A stretch of DNA of 64,000 nt from Stutzerimonas kunmingensis (GCF_021432085.1 NZ_CP090366.1:3720001-3784000), one strand, 5' to 3'; counted from the first letter of the stretch, positions 36,652-45,963 are shown. Notes: generated from the sequence alone by a model not told the origin. Translations and numbers: made by a program.

Positions 36652-37458
36652 ATGAGCAACCTGCCCCTTCTTGAACTGCGCGGCGTGGGCAAGTCCTACG
36701 GCGCCAATACCGTACTGCAGCGCTTCGACCTCAGTGTGCGGGCTGGTGAGATCGTCTCGCTCATCGGCCCCTCCGGCTCCGGCAAGACCACTGCCCTGCG
36801 CTGCATGAATTTCCTCGAAGCCTATGACCAGGGCGAGGTATGGATCGATGGCCAGCTGCTTGGTTACAGCGGCCCCGGACGGCGCCCAACCGACCAAGAC
36901 AGCGCCGCCATCATCGCCGAGGTACGTCGACCGCTGGCCATGGTGTTTCAGCAATTCAATCTCTGGCCGCACATGACGGTGCTCGAAAACGTCATGGCGC
37001 CGTTGCTGCTGGGCAAGCGTCTGAACCGAACCGACGCGCGCTCGCTGGCCGAGGCCGCTCTGCAAAGGGTTGGCCTGGCAGCCAAGATTGGCGCCTATCC
37101 GGCACGACTGTCCGGTGGGCAGCAACAGCGCGTCGGCATCGCCCGGGCGCTGGCGGTCAAGCCTCGCCTAATGCTGCTCGACGAGCCGACGTCGGCGCTT
37201 GATCCGGAACTGGTAGAAGAGGTACTGCAGGTGATTCGCGGCCTGGCCAGCGACGGCATGACCATGGTCATGGTAACCCACGAGATGAGTTTCGCCGCAC
37301 AGATATCCAGCCAGGTGGTGTTCATGGAAGCTGGGCAGATCGTCGAAACCGGTGCGCCGGCGACGATGTTCCAGGCACCCGCCACCGACCGCCTGAGGCA
37401 GTTCCTCAAACCCTGGTTCAACCGCAGCCTGACGCCACGCCAGGAGATGTGCCAATGA
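36652..37458 (+). CDS. Polar amino acid ABC transporter ATPase
   Basis: GlnQ/HisP-type ATPase, 268 residues. Walker A is GPSGSGKTT, the Q-loop is VFQQFNLWPHMTVLENV, the signature is LSGGQQQRVGIARAL, Walker B is LMLLDEPTSALDPE, and the switch His is in VTHEM. A 17-residue insertion (GYSGPGRRPTDQDSAAI) lies between Walker A and the Q-loop, as in some relatives. Its stop overlaps the next start (ATGA). Confidence 0.93.
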   Translation: MSNLPLLELRGVGKSYGANTVLQRFDLSVRAGEIVSLIGPSGSGKTTALRCMNFLEAYDQGEVWIDGQLLGYSGPGRRPTDQDSAAIIAEVRRPLAMVFQQFNLWPHMTVLENVMAPLLLGKRLNRTDARSLAEAALQRVGLAAKIGAYPARLSGGQQQRVGIARALAVKPRLMLLDEPTSALDPELVEEVLQVIRGLASDGMTMVMVTHEMSFAAQISSQVVFMEAGQIVETGAPATMFQAPATDRLRQFLKPWFNRSLTPRQEMCQ

Positions 37459-38687
37459 ATGCCGAACGGGTGATGGCGGCGGTGCGTGCCGAGCGCCTGC
37501 ATGGCCTGCTCGATACCCTGGCCGGATTCGGCGCGTTACAGGCCGGCGGGATGAATCGCCAAGCGCTTTCTGCAGAAGATTTCGAGGCGCGTGCCTGGCT
37601 GATCGGCGAGGCGCAGCGTATCGGTTGCCGCGTATGGACGGATGCCTGCGCCAATCTGTTCATCCGCCTCGACGGCCTGGAGGATCTCCCGCCGGTGATG
37701 ACCGGCAGCCATATCGATACCCAGCCCAGCGGTGGTCATCTGGACGGCTGCTACGGCGTGATGGCCGGTCTGGAGTGCCTGCTGGCGCTGCACGATCAGG
37801 GCTTGCGCACGCGCCGCCCCATCGAATTGGTGGTGTGGACGAACGAAGAGGGAAGTCGTTTCAGCCCCGGAGCCATGGGCTCCAGCGCCTTCGTCGAACC
37901 GACCCGCATGGCTGCCTATCGAGACAGCCTGGATGCTTCGGGCGTCAGTGTCGGTGAGGCTCTGGACGAGCATGCCCGACGTTTCGCCGGGCTACCGCTG
38001 CGCGACAGGATCGCCGCGCATGCTTTCGTCGAACTGCATATCGAACAGGGACCGGTGCTGGAACGCGCGGGTGTGCCGCTTGGCGTGGTATCCGGCATTC
38101 AAGGTGTGCGCTGGTACCAGGTGCGCTGCCATGGTGCCTCCGCCCATGCCGGCACTACGCCGATGGACATGCGTCAGGATGCGATGCTGCTGGCTACCGG
38201 CTGCCTGCCAGCCATCGACGCCCTGGCCGAGCGCCTGGCGGGCACCGACAAGCGCCTGACCTTCGGACGCTGGCACGTGCTGCCCAACTCGATCAACACA
38301 ATAGCCGGAGAGGTGACTTTCAGCATCGACTTCCGGCACGCCGACAGTGCCGTGCTGGACGCCTTCGACGCGGCGCTGGCCGATTGCCTGCCCGCGCAGG
38401 CCGAACTGCAGATGCTCTTCAGCCATCCGCCAGTGGCGTTCGATGCAGCTGTCGTCGACGTGCTTCAGCAGGCCGTCGACGCCACTGGCGAAGCATCCCT
38501 GAGCCTGCGCTCGGGCGCCTTTCACGATGCCATGTACCTGGCGACGCATTGCCCGACCGGCATGCTATTCGTGCCGAGCCGCGACGGCATCAGCCACAAC
38601 CCCAAGGAATACACCGAACCTTCCCAGCTCGAAGTCGGCGCCCGTGCGCTGGCCTGGAGCCTCGTCCAACTGGCCGAACAAGCCTGA
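37455..38687 (+). CDS. M20-family Zn-dependent amidohydrolase (HyuC/AllC-like)
   Basis: Metal-dependent hydrolase of the N-carbamoyl-L-amino acid hydrolase/allantoate amidohydrolase group, 410 residues. Metal ligands are visible in TGSHIDTQPSGGHLDGCYGV, WTNEEGSRFSPGAMGSSAF and ELHIEQGPVLE. The lid region HGASAHAGTTPMDMR and the C-terminal RDGISHNPKEYTEPSQLEVG are typical. It would cleave a carbamoyl or ureido group, releasing ammonia or an amino acid. It overlaps the ATPase gene, so transporter and enzyme probably share a substrate. Confidence 0.88.
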   Translation: MNAERVMAAVRAERLHGLLDTLAGFGALQAGGMNRQALSAEDFEARAWLIGEAQRIGCRVWTDACANLFIRLDGLEDLPPVMTGSHIDTQPSGGHLDGCYGVMAGLECLLALHDQGLRTRRPIELVVWTNEEGSRFSPGAMGSSAFVEPTRMAAYRDSLDASGVSVGEALDEHARRFAGLPLRDRIAAHAFVELHIEQGPVLERAGVPLGVVSGIQGVRWYQVRCHGASAHAGTTPMDMRQDAMLLATGCLPAIDALAERLAGTDKRLTFGRWHVLPNSINTIAGEVTFSIDFRHADSAVLDAFDAALADCLPAQAELQMLFSHPPVAFDAAVVDVLQQAVDATGEASLSLRSGAFHDAMYLATHCPTGMLFVPSRDGISHNPKEYTEPSQLEVGARALAWSLVQLAEQA

Positions 38688-38714
38688 CCTGTCCTTGCCC
38701 ACCTAGGAGCGACC

Positions 38715-39428
38715 ATGAGCCATTCGAACCACGCCCACGATTACCCCGCCTGCTGCCAGCTCGACAACGGCGCCTCGCTGGGCACCAACGCCACCCTCAA
38801 TGAGCCGCTGTCGGCCGACGGTACGCCGGAACTCGGCAAGACCTACACCGTGCCGGCACGCTGCGGCCGTGCCGTGCGCTTGAAGGCGGGTGAGGTCATC
38901 AAGATCATCAACACCCACGGCACCCAGGTGTGCGACACCTGGCTGTTCAATGCCAAAGACCTCAGCGAATTCCTCTCCATGGAACATGCCCGCGCGCATA
39001 TCGACCGAATCATTCCGAAGGCGGGTGACGAGCTGTTCAGCAACCGCCGCCGGACCATCGGCACGCTGCTCACCGACACCTCGCCAGGCGTGCACGACAC
39101 CCTGATCGCCGCCTGCGATCTGCATCGCTACACCAACCTCGGTGTTGAGGGTTACCACGATAGCTGCGCCGACAATATGCGCCTGGCCTTGCAGGCCATC
39201 GGTCTGCGTGCCCGCGAAGTTCCTCAGCCGTTCAACCTGTGGATGAACATTCCGGTCAATTCGGACTACAGCATCGAGTGGCTGCCTCCGGTATCCAAGG
39301 CCGGTGACTACGTGGAGATCCAGGCAGCCATGGACTGCGTGGTGGTGATGTCGGCCTGCCCACAGGACATCGTGCCGATCAACGACCTGAATCCGGTGGA
39401 AGTGCACTTTGTGGTCAGTGCCGGCTAA
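38715..39428 (+). CDS. DUF1989 (urea carboxylase-associated) family protein
   Basis: A 237-residue protein of the DUF1989 family. Blocks VPARCGRAVRLKAGEVIKIINTHGTQVCDTWLF, MEHARAH and GYHDSCADNMRLAL are characteristic. Paired relatives beside urea carboxylase act as carboxyguanidine deiminases. A lone copy like this one has no fixed function. A deiminase or related hydrolase acting on the transported ureide/guanidine-type substrate is inference. It lies 27 bases after the M20 gene. Confidence 0.8.
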   Translation: MSHSNHAHDYPACCQLDNGASLGTNATLNEPLSADGTPELGKTYTVPARCGRAVRLKAGEVIKIINTHGTQVCDTWLFNAKDLSEFLSMEHARAHIDRIIPKAGDELFSNRRRTIGTLLTDTSPGVHDTLIAACDLHRYTNLGVEGYHDSCADNMRLALQAIGLRAREVPQPFNLWMNIPVNSDYSIEWLPPVSKAGDYVEIQAAMDCVVVMSACPQDIVPINDLNPVEVHFVVSAG

Positions 39429-39573
39429 TCGGCTGGCAGGTTTAAGCCCTCTGGCACGGGCTTGGCTTGACGGCTAGCAGTGGCGGTGAGGTGGGCACGG
39501 CTTAAACTCCGCGCCCGCCTTGGACGATACTGCGCCGCTCATAGCTGCTCCCCTTTGTCACTCATTGATTGAG

Positions 39574-40188
39574 ATGCGCATGCGTAAACCCAGTCCTACC
39601 CCTTCTTCCAAGGCTCACCACACCGACGGTCTGCCCAGCCTGGGCATGCGCCTGCGCCATGCACGCAAGGTTGCCGGGCTGACCCTCAAGCAGGTGGCCG
39701 TCGCCGCCAGCTGCTCGGAGAGTCTGATCTCCAAGCTGGAGAACGATGCGGCGTCACCTTCGCTGGCGATGCTTCACCGCCTGGCAGGGGCCCTGGGTAG
39801 CAACGTGTCGACACTCACATCGGAGGAGTGGGTATCCGATGAGCCGGTGCTGCGTGCTGGAGACAGGCCGGTGAAGCGTTTCGTCAAACGCAACAAGGAT
39901 GGCGAGATCGGTCTGGAGCGCATCACCCATCTGCAGAAGGGCGGCCTGCTGCAGGGCAATATCCACATTGTGGCTCCAGGGGTGGCCAGCGATGGTCTGA
40001 TTGAGCATCCCGGCGAGGAAATGGGTTACGTACTCACGGGCAGTATCGAGCTTACTATCGGTGAGCACACCTACAGCCTGACGGCGGGCGATGCTTTTCA
40101 TTTTCCCAGCAGCCTACCCCATGGTTACCGAAACGGTGGCGACAGCGAAGCGCGTATTCTCTGGGTCAATACCCCAGTTACCTTCTGA
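39574..40188 (+). CDS. XRE-cupin transcriptional regulator of the ABC/hydrolase operon
   Basis: About 204 residues. Helix-turn-helix LGMRLRHARKVAGLTLKQVAVAASCSESLISKLENDAASPSLAMLHRL (about 24-70) and a cupin (HPGEEMGYVLTGSIELTIGEHTYSL, AGDAFHFPSSLPHGYRN). It is the same architecture as the regulator beside gmaS but clearly divergent from it. It probably controls the operon it ends, maybe through the palindrome at 34,439-34,455. A second in-frame ATG lies six bases downstream. Confidence 0.85.
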   Translation: MRMRKPSPTPSSKAHHTDGLPSLGMRLRHARKVAGLTLKQVAVAASCSESLISKLENDAASPSLAMLHRLAGALGSNVSTLTSEEWVSDEPVLRAGDRPVKRFVKRNKDGEIGLERITHLQKGGLLQGNIHIVAPGVASDGLIEHPGEEMGYVLTGSIELTIGEHTYSLTAGDAFHFPSSLPHGYRNGGDSEARILWVNTPVTF

Positions 40189-40465
40189 TCGTGTGTCCCT
40201 CTGCCTGCCAGGAAATGGCGCAACGAGCTGCCAGCCAGGTGCTACTCGCCAAGAGGCCGCGACAGATGCCCTCTCTAGCGTCCAGTCAGCGCCCTCCGAG
40301 ACAACGGGAACCGTTGCCGTCCAGCCATATCCGGTCGAATCAGTTGATGCATTGGTAGCCGCAGCTAACACCGTAGCGAACCTTGACAGTCCAAGTGGGA
40401 CTGCCATCTAAAGCCCGCTTTTGGCCGGTTAGCGACGGCCTGGCTTCAACCGTCGCTATGCATGG
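40189..40465. other. Non-coding stretch after the XRE-cupin gene
   Basis: No credible gene. It contains the repeat arm at 40,415-40,436 and leads into the recombinase remnant on the opposite strand. Confidence 0.5.
40415..40436 (+). repeat. Repeat arm flanking the recombinase remnant
   Basis: CCGCTTTTGGCC-G-GTTAGCGAC lies downstream of the recombinase remnant. Its inverted partner is split by the first IS: GTCGCTAAC at 40,866-40,874 and GGCCAAAAGCGG at 42,548-42,559. Joining these gives the reverse complement with one base difference. Confidence 0.6.
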
Positions 40466-40860
40466 TCAAACCTCGGTCTGTTCCGCCATCTCTAGGGCAT
40501 CATCGACCTCAATCCCCAGATATCGAACGGTGCTCTCCAGGCCGCGAGAGCAGACCGTGTTTGCTCAGTGATCTCGAACTGCACCGGCCGCTGCGTTTTC
40601 TGCTGCATAACCATGGCTCGTGATGACACGTGCTCACCATGAGCAACGTCGCGCACACGAAGTTTGGTTAAGTCGCAGGCTCGAAGCTTGCTGTCGAGGG
40701 CCAGATCGAAGAGAGCCAGATCCCGGGTTCTTTCTGCAATTTGCAGCCTTACTCGGATGGCCCAGATATCTCTAAGCCGGAGCGGGGCTTTCTGCCCGAC
40801 CAGTTTTCCTTCGCTCCAGGGCTGACGGCTGCAGGTAGCGATAAGGATGGCCAGCCAGAG
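40466..40860 (-). pseudogene. Internally deleted tyrosine recombinase
   Basis: The minus-strand frame reads CSRQPWSEGKLVGQKAPLRL, RDLALFDLALDSKLRACDL (with the first catalytic Arg region) and QRPVQFEITEQTRSALAAW. It then breaks. In another frame the true C-terminus follows at once: LESTVRYLGIEVDDALEM ending QTEV and a stop, carrying the catalytic Tyr. The block with the HxxR region is missing, so the enzyme is dead. The 5' end runs toward the IS at 40,875 without a clear start codon. Confidence 0.82.
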
Positions 40861-40874
40861 CAGTGGTCGCTAAC

Positions 40875-42551
40875 GGCCCAGACCGTGTAAAAACGCAGCA
40901 AGCGATGGTAATCAACTGCCGGTGGATTTTCTCAGCGCCCAGAAGGCCTCCGGATGCACAATCAGGCGCATTCGGTGATTCTGGTTGCTATGGCACTTTA
41001 GGCTTCGGCATGACTGATGGAGGACGGTAGGACTCGTAAAACAGGCCTCAGGCCTTCATCGCTGCCATCAGGGCACCGCTGCCCAGCAAGTTCAACACGC
41101 GTTTGAAGTTGTAGGCGAGCACATGCAGGCTCATCTCGGTGCTCACCCGGTCGAGCGTTCGGGTGAGGAAATGAGTAGCGCCCATCCAGGCCTTCAACGT
41201 GCCGAACGGATGCTCCACCGTCTGACGGCGGATGCGCATCATCTCCGGTGCCTGATCCAGGCGAGTCTGCATCGCATCGAGCACCGACTCATGCTCCCAG
41301 CGACTCACCCGGCGCTGTGCGCTCGGTGTGCACTGATCTTTCAACGCACACCTTTGGCAGTTCGAACTCCAGTAACGGTGCAGCTTTAGTCCTTTCTCGA
41401 CGTGTGAGAAGCGCCAGATCAGGCTTTGCCCTGCTGGGCAACGGTACTCGTTCCTTGCTGCGTCATAGATGAAGTCACCTTTGCCAAAGCGGCCAGCCGC
41501 TGTCGCTCCCGACGTCAGCGTCTTGGGCACGAAAGCGGTGATGCCAGCTTCGTGGCAGGCGAGGATTTCCTCACTCTTGAAATAGCCTCGGTCAGCGACC
41601 ACCGAGAGCGCTTCCACGCCCATCGCTTCCCGCGCCTGCATGGCCACGTTACTCAATTGGTCACGGTCGACACCGTCGTTGGTGACTTCGTGCGTCACGA
41701 TCAGGTGATGCTTCGCATCGACCGCAGCTTGGACGTTGTAACCGACCATCCCGGTGCCGCGCGTCATCATCGAGCGTGCATCAGGATCGGTCAGTGAGAT
41801 CTGCTTGTCTGGGGCGGTTTGGAGCTGGGTCTCGATGGCCTGGAGTTCCTGCATCTTCACTTTCAACGCCGCGATCTTGCTGTGCAGTCGCTCGACCTTG
41901 GCTTGTGCCACGGCAGGCTCCTGCCGATCGGCAGTGTCCAGAGCGGTAAGGTAGCGGCTGATGCTGGATTCGATTTCCTCCATCCGCCGTTGCAACTTAG
42001 CACTGGTGAAGTTGCGATCACGATTGTTGACCGCCTTGAACTTGCTGCCGTCGATAGCCACTAGCGCTTCGGCGAACAGACCGAGCTGCTGGCACAGCAC
42101 GACGAACTGCCGACAAACGCCGCGGATGGCCTTACCGTTGTCCTTACGGAAGTTGGCGATGGTCTTGAAGTCCGGCATCAGGCGCCCGGTCAACCACATC
42201 AGCTCAACGTTGCGCTGGGTCTCTCGCTCAAGGCGGCGACTGGACTGGATGCGATTGAGGTAGCCGTAGATGTAGATCTTCAGCAGGACGGCAGGATGGT
42301 AAGCAGGCCTACCAGTTTCTGCGGGGACAACACCCTCGAAACCGAGTCGACCAAGGTCGAGTTCATCGACGAACACATCGACCACACGCACCGGGTTGGT
42401 GTCCGCCACGTAGTCATCCAGGCTCTCGGGAAGCAACACACTTTGGCCTCGATGCTCTCCCTGGATAAAACGCTTCATCGGCATTCCCCACTGATTTGAA
42501 TCCATCAAATCACAGCAAGGTCGATGCCAGCGTTTTTACACAGCCTGGGCC
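40875..42551 (-). mobile_element. IS1182-family insertion sequence, copy 1
   Basis: 1,677 bases. The ends are imperfect inverted repeats, GGCCCAGACCGTGTAAAAACGC at the left and GGCCCAGGCTGTGTAAAAACGC at the right, of which the GGCC may be a palindromic target duplication. It contains one transposase. Copy 2 at 46,448-48,124 has the same length and lies in the opposite orientation. This copy interrupts the inverted repeat that flanks the recombinase remnant. Confidence 0.9.
41048..42508 (-). CDS. IS1182-family transposase, copy 1
   Basis: DDE transposase, up to 486 residues, identical to copy 2. N-terminal DUF772-like region (PAETGRPAYHPAVLLKIYIYGYLNRIQSSRRLE). Catalytic Asp in VAIDGSKFKAVN, Asp in VVADRGYFKSEE and Glu in RRQTVEHPFGTLK. 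A coiled coil lies at about 170-240. The zinc-like CQRCALKDQC is at about 385. The true start may be the ATG of MKRFIQGEHRG, 30 bases inside, preceded by GGGGA. An inverted repeat GATTTG/CAAATC covers the first ATG. Confidence 0.95.
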   Translation of the reverse strand: MMDSNQWGMPMKRFIQGEHRGQSVLLPESLDDYVADTNPVRVVDVFVDELDLGRLGFEGVVPAETGRPAYHPAVLLKIYIYGYLNRIQSSRRLERETQRNVELMWLTGRLMPDFKTIANFRKDNGKAIRGVCRQFVVLCQQLGLFAEALVAIDGSKFKAVNNRDRNFTSAKLQRRMEEIESSISRYLTALDTADRQEPAVAQAKVERLHSKIAALKVKMQELQAIETQLQTAPDKQISLTDPDARSMMTRGTGMVGYNVQAAVDAKHHLIVTHEVTNDGVDRDQLSNVAMQAREAMGVEALSVVADRGYFKSEEILACHEAGITAFVPKTLTSGATAAGRFGKGDFIYDAARNEYRCPAGQSLIWRFSHVEKGLKLHRYWSSNCQRCALKDQCTPSAQRRVSRWEHESVLDAMQTRLDQAPEMMRIRRQTVEHPFGTLKAWMGATHFLTRTLDRVSTEMSLHVLAYNFKRVLNLLGSGALMAAMKA

Positions 42552-42600
42552 AAAAGCGGACATCGAGGACACGATGTTTAGCCAATCCGTCGTTTTGGCT

Positions 42601-43494
42601 CTACCTCGTTACTCGCAACGCTTCGAGTACGAGCGCGAATGCAGGCGATGGTTGTCTACGACTTGGATAGTAGAGGTGATAGCCGGAAAACGGCTCGCAC
42701 CAGTCCTCCAGCACACGAATCAGCCGGCCCTCCTCAAGGTGAGGGGCGAACTCGTCTTCGGGTAGATAGGCGATTCCCAAGCCGCCGACGGCGGCGTCCG
42801 CAATATGGGTCGTGGTGTTGAACACCAGTTGCCCTTCGACCCTCACCCTCAGCTTTTTGCCTTTGCGCTCGAACTCCCAGGCATCCACTCCACCATAGGT
42901 TGGGAAGCGGATATCGATGCAGCGATGCGCAGCCAGATCATTAGGGTGCGTGGGGATGGGGTGTTCGACGAAATAGCTGGGGGCTGCTACTGCTGCCATG
43001 CGCAGATCGCCGCCGATGGGCACCGCGATCATGTCCTGAGCCACCGTCCCGCTGAAGCGCACGCCAGCATCGAAACGCTCAGCCACGATGTCACGGAAGC
43101 CGTAGTTGATATCGAATTCGAGCTTGATATCCGGAAAGGCCTCCAGGACGGGTATCAGCTTGGGCAGCAAGGTCGTCTTGATGATGTTGTCACCACAGGT
43201 GATACGCACCGTGCCGGCCGGTTTGTCGCGTAGCTCGGTCAAGGCATCCAGCTCGGCTTCGATTTCATCGAAGCGGTGGCCGATAGCCTCCATTAATCGT
43301 TCACCAGCGTCCGTCAGCGAAACACTGCGGGTGGTGCGTGTGAGCAGGCGAATCTGTAGCCGTGCCTCCAGCCCAGACACCACCTGACTGACCGCCGACT
43401 GGGTGACGCCCAGGTGCGCTGCCGCGCGCGTGAAGCTGCCTTCACGAGCCACTGTCACGAAGGCCTGGAGGTCGTTGAAGTTATGCCGAGGCAT
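42601..43494 (-). CDS. LysR-family transcriptional regulator
   Basis: A 297-residue LysR regulator from MPRHNFNDLQAF. N-terminal winged helix-turn-helix (FVTVAREGSFTRAAAHLGVTQSAVSQVVSGLEARL), then an effector-binding domain with RITCGDNIIKTTLLPKLIP and ADAAVGGLGIAYLPEDEFAPHLEEGRLIRVLEDW. It is divergent from the alpha/beta hydrolase-MFS genes across 181 bases and probably controls them. Confidence 0.92.
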   Translation of the reverse strand: MPRHNFNDLQAFVTVAREGSFTRAAAHLGVTQSAVSQVVSGLEARLQIRLLTRTTRSVSLTDAGERLMEAIGHRFDEIEAELDALTELRDKPAGTVRITCGDNIIKTTLLPKLIPVLEAFPDIKLEFDINYGFRDIVAERFDAGVRFSGTVAQDMIAVPIGGDLRMAAVAAPSYFVEHPIPTHPNDLAAHRCIDIRFPTYGGVDAWEFERKGKKLRVRVEGQLVFNTTTHIADAAVGGLGIAYLPEDEFAPHLEEGRLIRVLEDWCEPFSGYHLYYPSRRQPSPAFALVLEALRVTR

Positions 43495-43675
43495 GTGCCT
43501 ATCCTCTGATTGAGTAGAAGAGCTTATAGCGGCTTTAAGCATTCATTAGCTAATCAAAGACTAATTCTTTCACGACAATGTTCTCTCTCCCCCTTGCGTC
43601 TTCATACGCGAGCGGGCCCACGCAATCGCCAGAGCCAGCTCGACGATTGTCTTCAACCCGTGAGAGGACGATCCC

Positions 43676-44704
43676 ATGAACAGACTTTTTTTGGCGCTGG
43701 GCCTTCTGCTCAGCTCATTCACGGCTCTCGGAGCCGACATGTCCAACGGTGCAGACAATTTCTTCAAGAGCGACAAGGTGACCATGGAGAAGGTCAGCTT
43801 CAACAACCAGTACCAGCTGAAGGTGGTGGGCAATCTGTTCATCCCCAAGAGCGTAAGTAAGTCCGCACGCAGCCCGGCTATCATCGTTGGCCATCCCATG
43901 GGGGCAGTGAAGGAGCAGAGTTCCAACCTGTATGCCCAAAAACTGGCGGAGCAAGGCTTCGTTACCTTGGCGTTGGACTTGTCGTTCTGGGGCGAGAGCG
44001 AGGGTAGCCCGCGCAACGCCGTTCTCCCCGACATGTACGCGGAAGATTTCAGTGCAGCCGTCGATTATCTCGGCACCCAGGCGTTCGTGGATCGGCAGCG
44101 CATCGGTGTGCTGGGCATCTGCGGGAGCGGCAGCTTCGTCATCAGTGCGGCCAAGATCGACCCGCGCATGAAGGCGATTGCAACTGTCAGTATGTATGAC
44201 ATGGGGGCGGCCAATCGCGACGGCCTCAAGCATTCGCAAACGCTGGAGCAGCGCAAGCTGGCAATCGCCGCAGCAGCTGAGCAGCGTTACGTGGAGTTCA
44301 CCGACGGCAAGACTCAGTACACCAGCGGCACCGTGCATGAGCTGTCGGACGATACCCACCCAATCCAGCGTGAGTTCTTCGATTTCTATCGCACTGTGCG
44401 AGGCGAGTTCAGCCCGGCGGGCTCCAGCCCAGAGCTGACTACCCACCCGACGTTGACCAGCAATATCAAGTTCATGAACTTCTACCCGTTCGCGGATATC
44501 GAGACAATCTCCCCGCGGCCGATGCTCTTTATTGCCGGCGAGAGCGCTCACTCGCGCGAGTTCAGCGAAGAAGCCTTCCGCTTGGCCGGCGAATCCAAGG
44601 AGCTTTTCATCGTCCCCAACGCCGGGCATGTCGACCTGTATGACCGGGTGAATCTGATTCCTTTCGACAAGCTCACCCAGTTCTTCCAGAACGCCCTGAA
44701 GTGA
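43676..44704 (+). CDS. Exported alpha/beta hydrolase (dienelactone-hydrolase-like)
   Basis: A 342-residue alpha/beta hydrolase with an N-terminal signal peptide (FLALGLLLSSFTALGA, cleavage before DMSN). The nucleophile elbow reads GICGSGSF, so the nucleophile would be Cys, as in dienelactone hydrolases, rather than Ser. The catalytic His is in NAGHVDLYD. The substrate is unknown. It overlaps the MFS gene region and is divergent from the LysR gene. Confidence 0.85.
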   Translation: MNRLFLALGLLLSSFTALGADMSNGADNFFKSDKVTMEKVSFNNQYQLKVVGNLFIPKSVSKSARSPAIIVGHPMGAVKEQSSNLYAQKLAEQGFVTLALDLSFWGESEGSPRNAVLPDMYAEDFSAAVDYLGTQAFVDRQRIGVLGICGSGSFVISAAKIDPRMKAIATVSMYDMGAANRDGLKHSQTLEQRKLAIAAAAEQRYVEFTDGKTQYTSGTVHELSDDTHPIQREFFDFYRTVRGEFSPAGSSPELTTHPTLTSNIKFMNFYPFADIETISPRPMLFIAGESAHSREFSEEAFRLAGESKELFIVPNAGHVDLYDRVNLIPFDKLTQFFQNALK

Positions 44705-44721
44705 TCGGCCAGGCAGGCACC

Positions 44722-45945
44722 ATGACTAGCCAACTTGCCGACCATCCAGGCGCCATCGCCATAGCCACCGACCAGCCGCTTTCCCGCCCCAGTCACTGGG
44801 GTGGGGTCTTGGCAATGACGCTCTGCGTCTTTGCCCTGATCGCCTCGGAGTTCATGCCCGTCAGTCTGCTGACGCCACTGGCAACGGATCTTCAGGTCAG
44901 CGAAGGCGTTGCAGGGCAAGGTATCGCCATCTCCGGTGCGTTCGCCGTGCTGACCAGCCTGTCGATTACCTGGCTGGCCGGGAGCATGGATCGCAAGATG
45001 CTTCTGCTCATCCTGACGGGCCTGATGGCGATCTCCGGCGTGGTGATAGCGCTCGCGCCGAGCTTCACCCTCTACATGGTGGGACGAGCATTGCTAGGAG
45101 TGGTCATCGGTGGCTTCTGGTCAATGTCGGCAGCCACGGCCATGCGCCTGGTGCCCGATGATCAGGTGCCCAAGGCGCTGGCCATCTTCAACGGTGGCAA
45201 CGCCTTGGCCACGGTGATCGCGGCGCCGCTGGGCAGCTACCTGGGCTCGGTAATCGGTTGGCGTGGGGCGTTCCTCTGCCTGGTGCCGGTAGCGCTCATC
45301 GCACTAGTCTGGCAGTGGCTCAGCCTTCCGAGTATGAGGGCCCAGGTGCGAAAGAGTCCTGCACCCACTGTTTTCAGGCTGCTTGGGACTCGCTCGGCGG
45401 CGTTCGGCATGGCGGCTTGCGGAGCCTTCTTCATGGGGCAGTTTGCTCTGTTCACCTACCTCCGGCCCTTCCTCGAAACGGTGACCTTGGTCGATGCTAC
45501 TTCGCTGTCATTGATCCTCCTGGTTATTGGCGTAACCGGTTTGGGTGGAACGCTGTTCATCGGCTCACTACTGAAAAAGGGCCTGTATCGCACGTTGTTT
45601 ACTATTCCAGTGCTGATGGCGGTTATTGCCCTCGCGCTGATCCCTGCCGGTAGCTGGGTCGTTCCGGTGGCGATATTGCTGGGCCTGTGGGGGCTGATGG
45701 CCACGGCAGCGCCTGTTGGCTGGTGGAGCTGGATTGCACAAGTGCTGCCTAATGATGCCGAGGCAGGTGGTGGGCTGATGGTGGCAGTGGTGCAGTTAGC
45801 CATTGCATCGGGCTCAACACTGGGCGGCTGGTTGTTCGACAACAGCGGCTACCAGAGCACCTTTACTGCAAGTGCAGCCATTCTGCTGCTTGGCGCAGCC
45901 CTTACCGTTTTGGCCATGCGTGCGCAGACGGGCCAGCCAGGTTGA
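44722..45945 (+). CDS. MFS efflux transporter (DHA1 type)
   Basis: About 407 residues with 12 predicted membrane helices. Family features are ASEFMPVSLLTPLATDL in helix 1 and the loop AGSMDRKMLLLILTGL, with GRALLGVVIGGFWSMSAATAMRLVP in helices 4-5. It is similar to arabinose/drug efflux MFS proteins of Pseudomonas. I chose the ATG giving MTSQLADHPG; a GTG 21 bases earlier overlaps the hydrolase stop. Confidence 0.9.
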   Translation: MTSQLADHPGAIAIATDQPLSRPSHWGGVLAMTLCVFALIASEFMPVSLLTPLATDLQVSEGVAGQGIAISGAFAVLTSLSITWLAGSMDRKMLLLILTGLMAISGVVIALAPSFTLYMVGRALLGVVIGGFWSMSAATAMRLVPDDQVPKALAIFNGGNALATVIAAPLGSYLGSVIGWRGAFLCLVPVALIALVWQWLSLPSMRAQVRKSPAPTVFRLLGTRSAAFGMAACGAFFMGQFALFTYLRPFLETVTLVDATSLSLILLVIGVTGLGGTLFIGSLLKKGLYRTLFTIPVLMAVIALALIPAGSWVVPVAILLGLWGLMATAAPVGWWSWIAQVLPNDAEAGGGLMVAVVQLAIASGSTLGGWLFDNSGYQSTFTASAAILLLGAALTVLAMRAQTGQPG

Positions 45946-45963
45946 GGGGGGGGAGTCTTCGAT

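Noticed and set aside
39455..39475. A sigma-54 promoter or terminator before the second XRE-cupin gene (AAGCCC-TCTGGCAC-GGGCTT)
   Set aside because: TGGCAC is followed by a wrongly spaced -12 block, and the stem has no T-run. Too weak either way.
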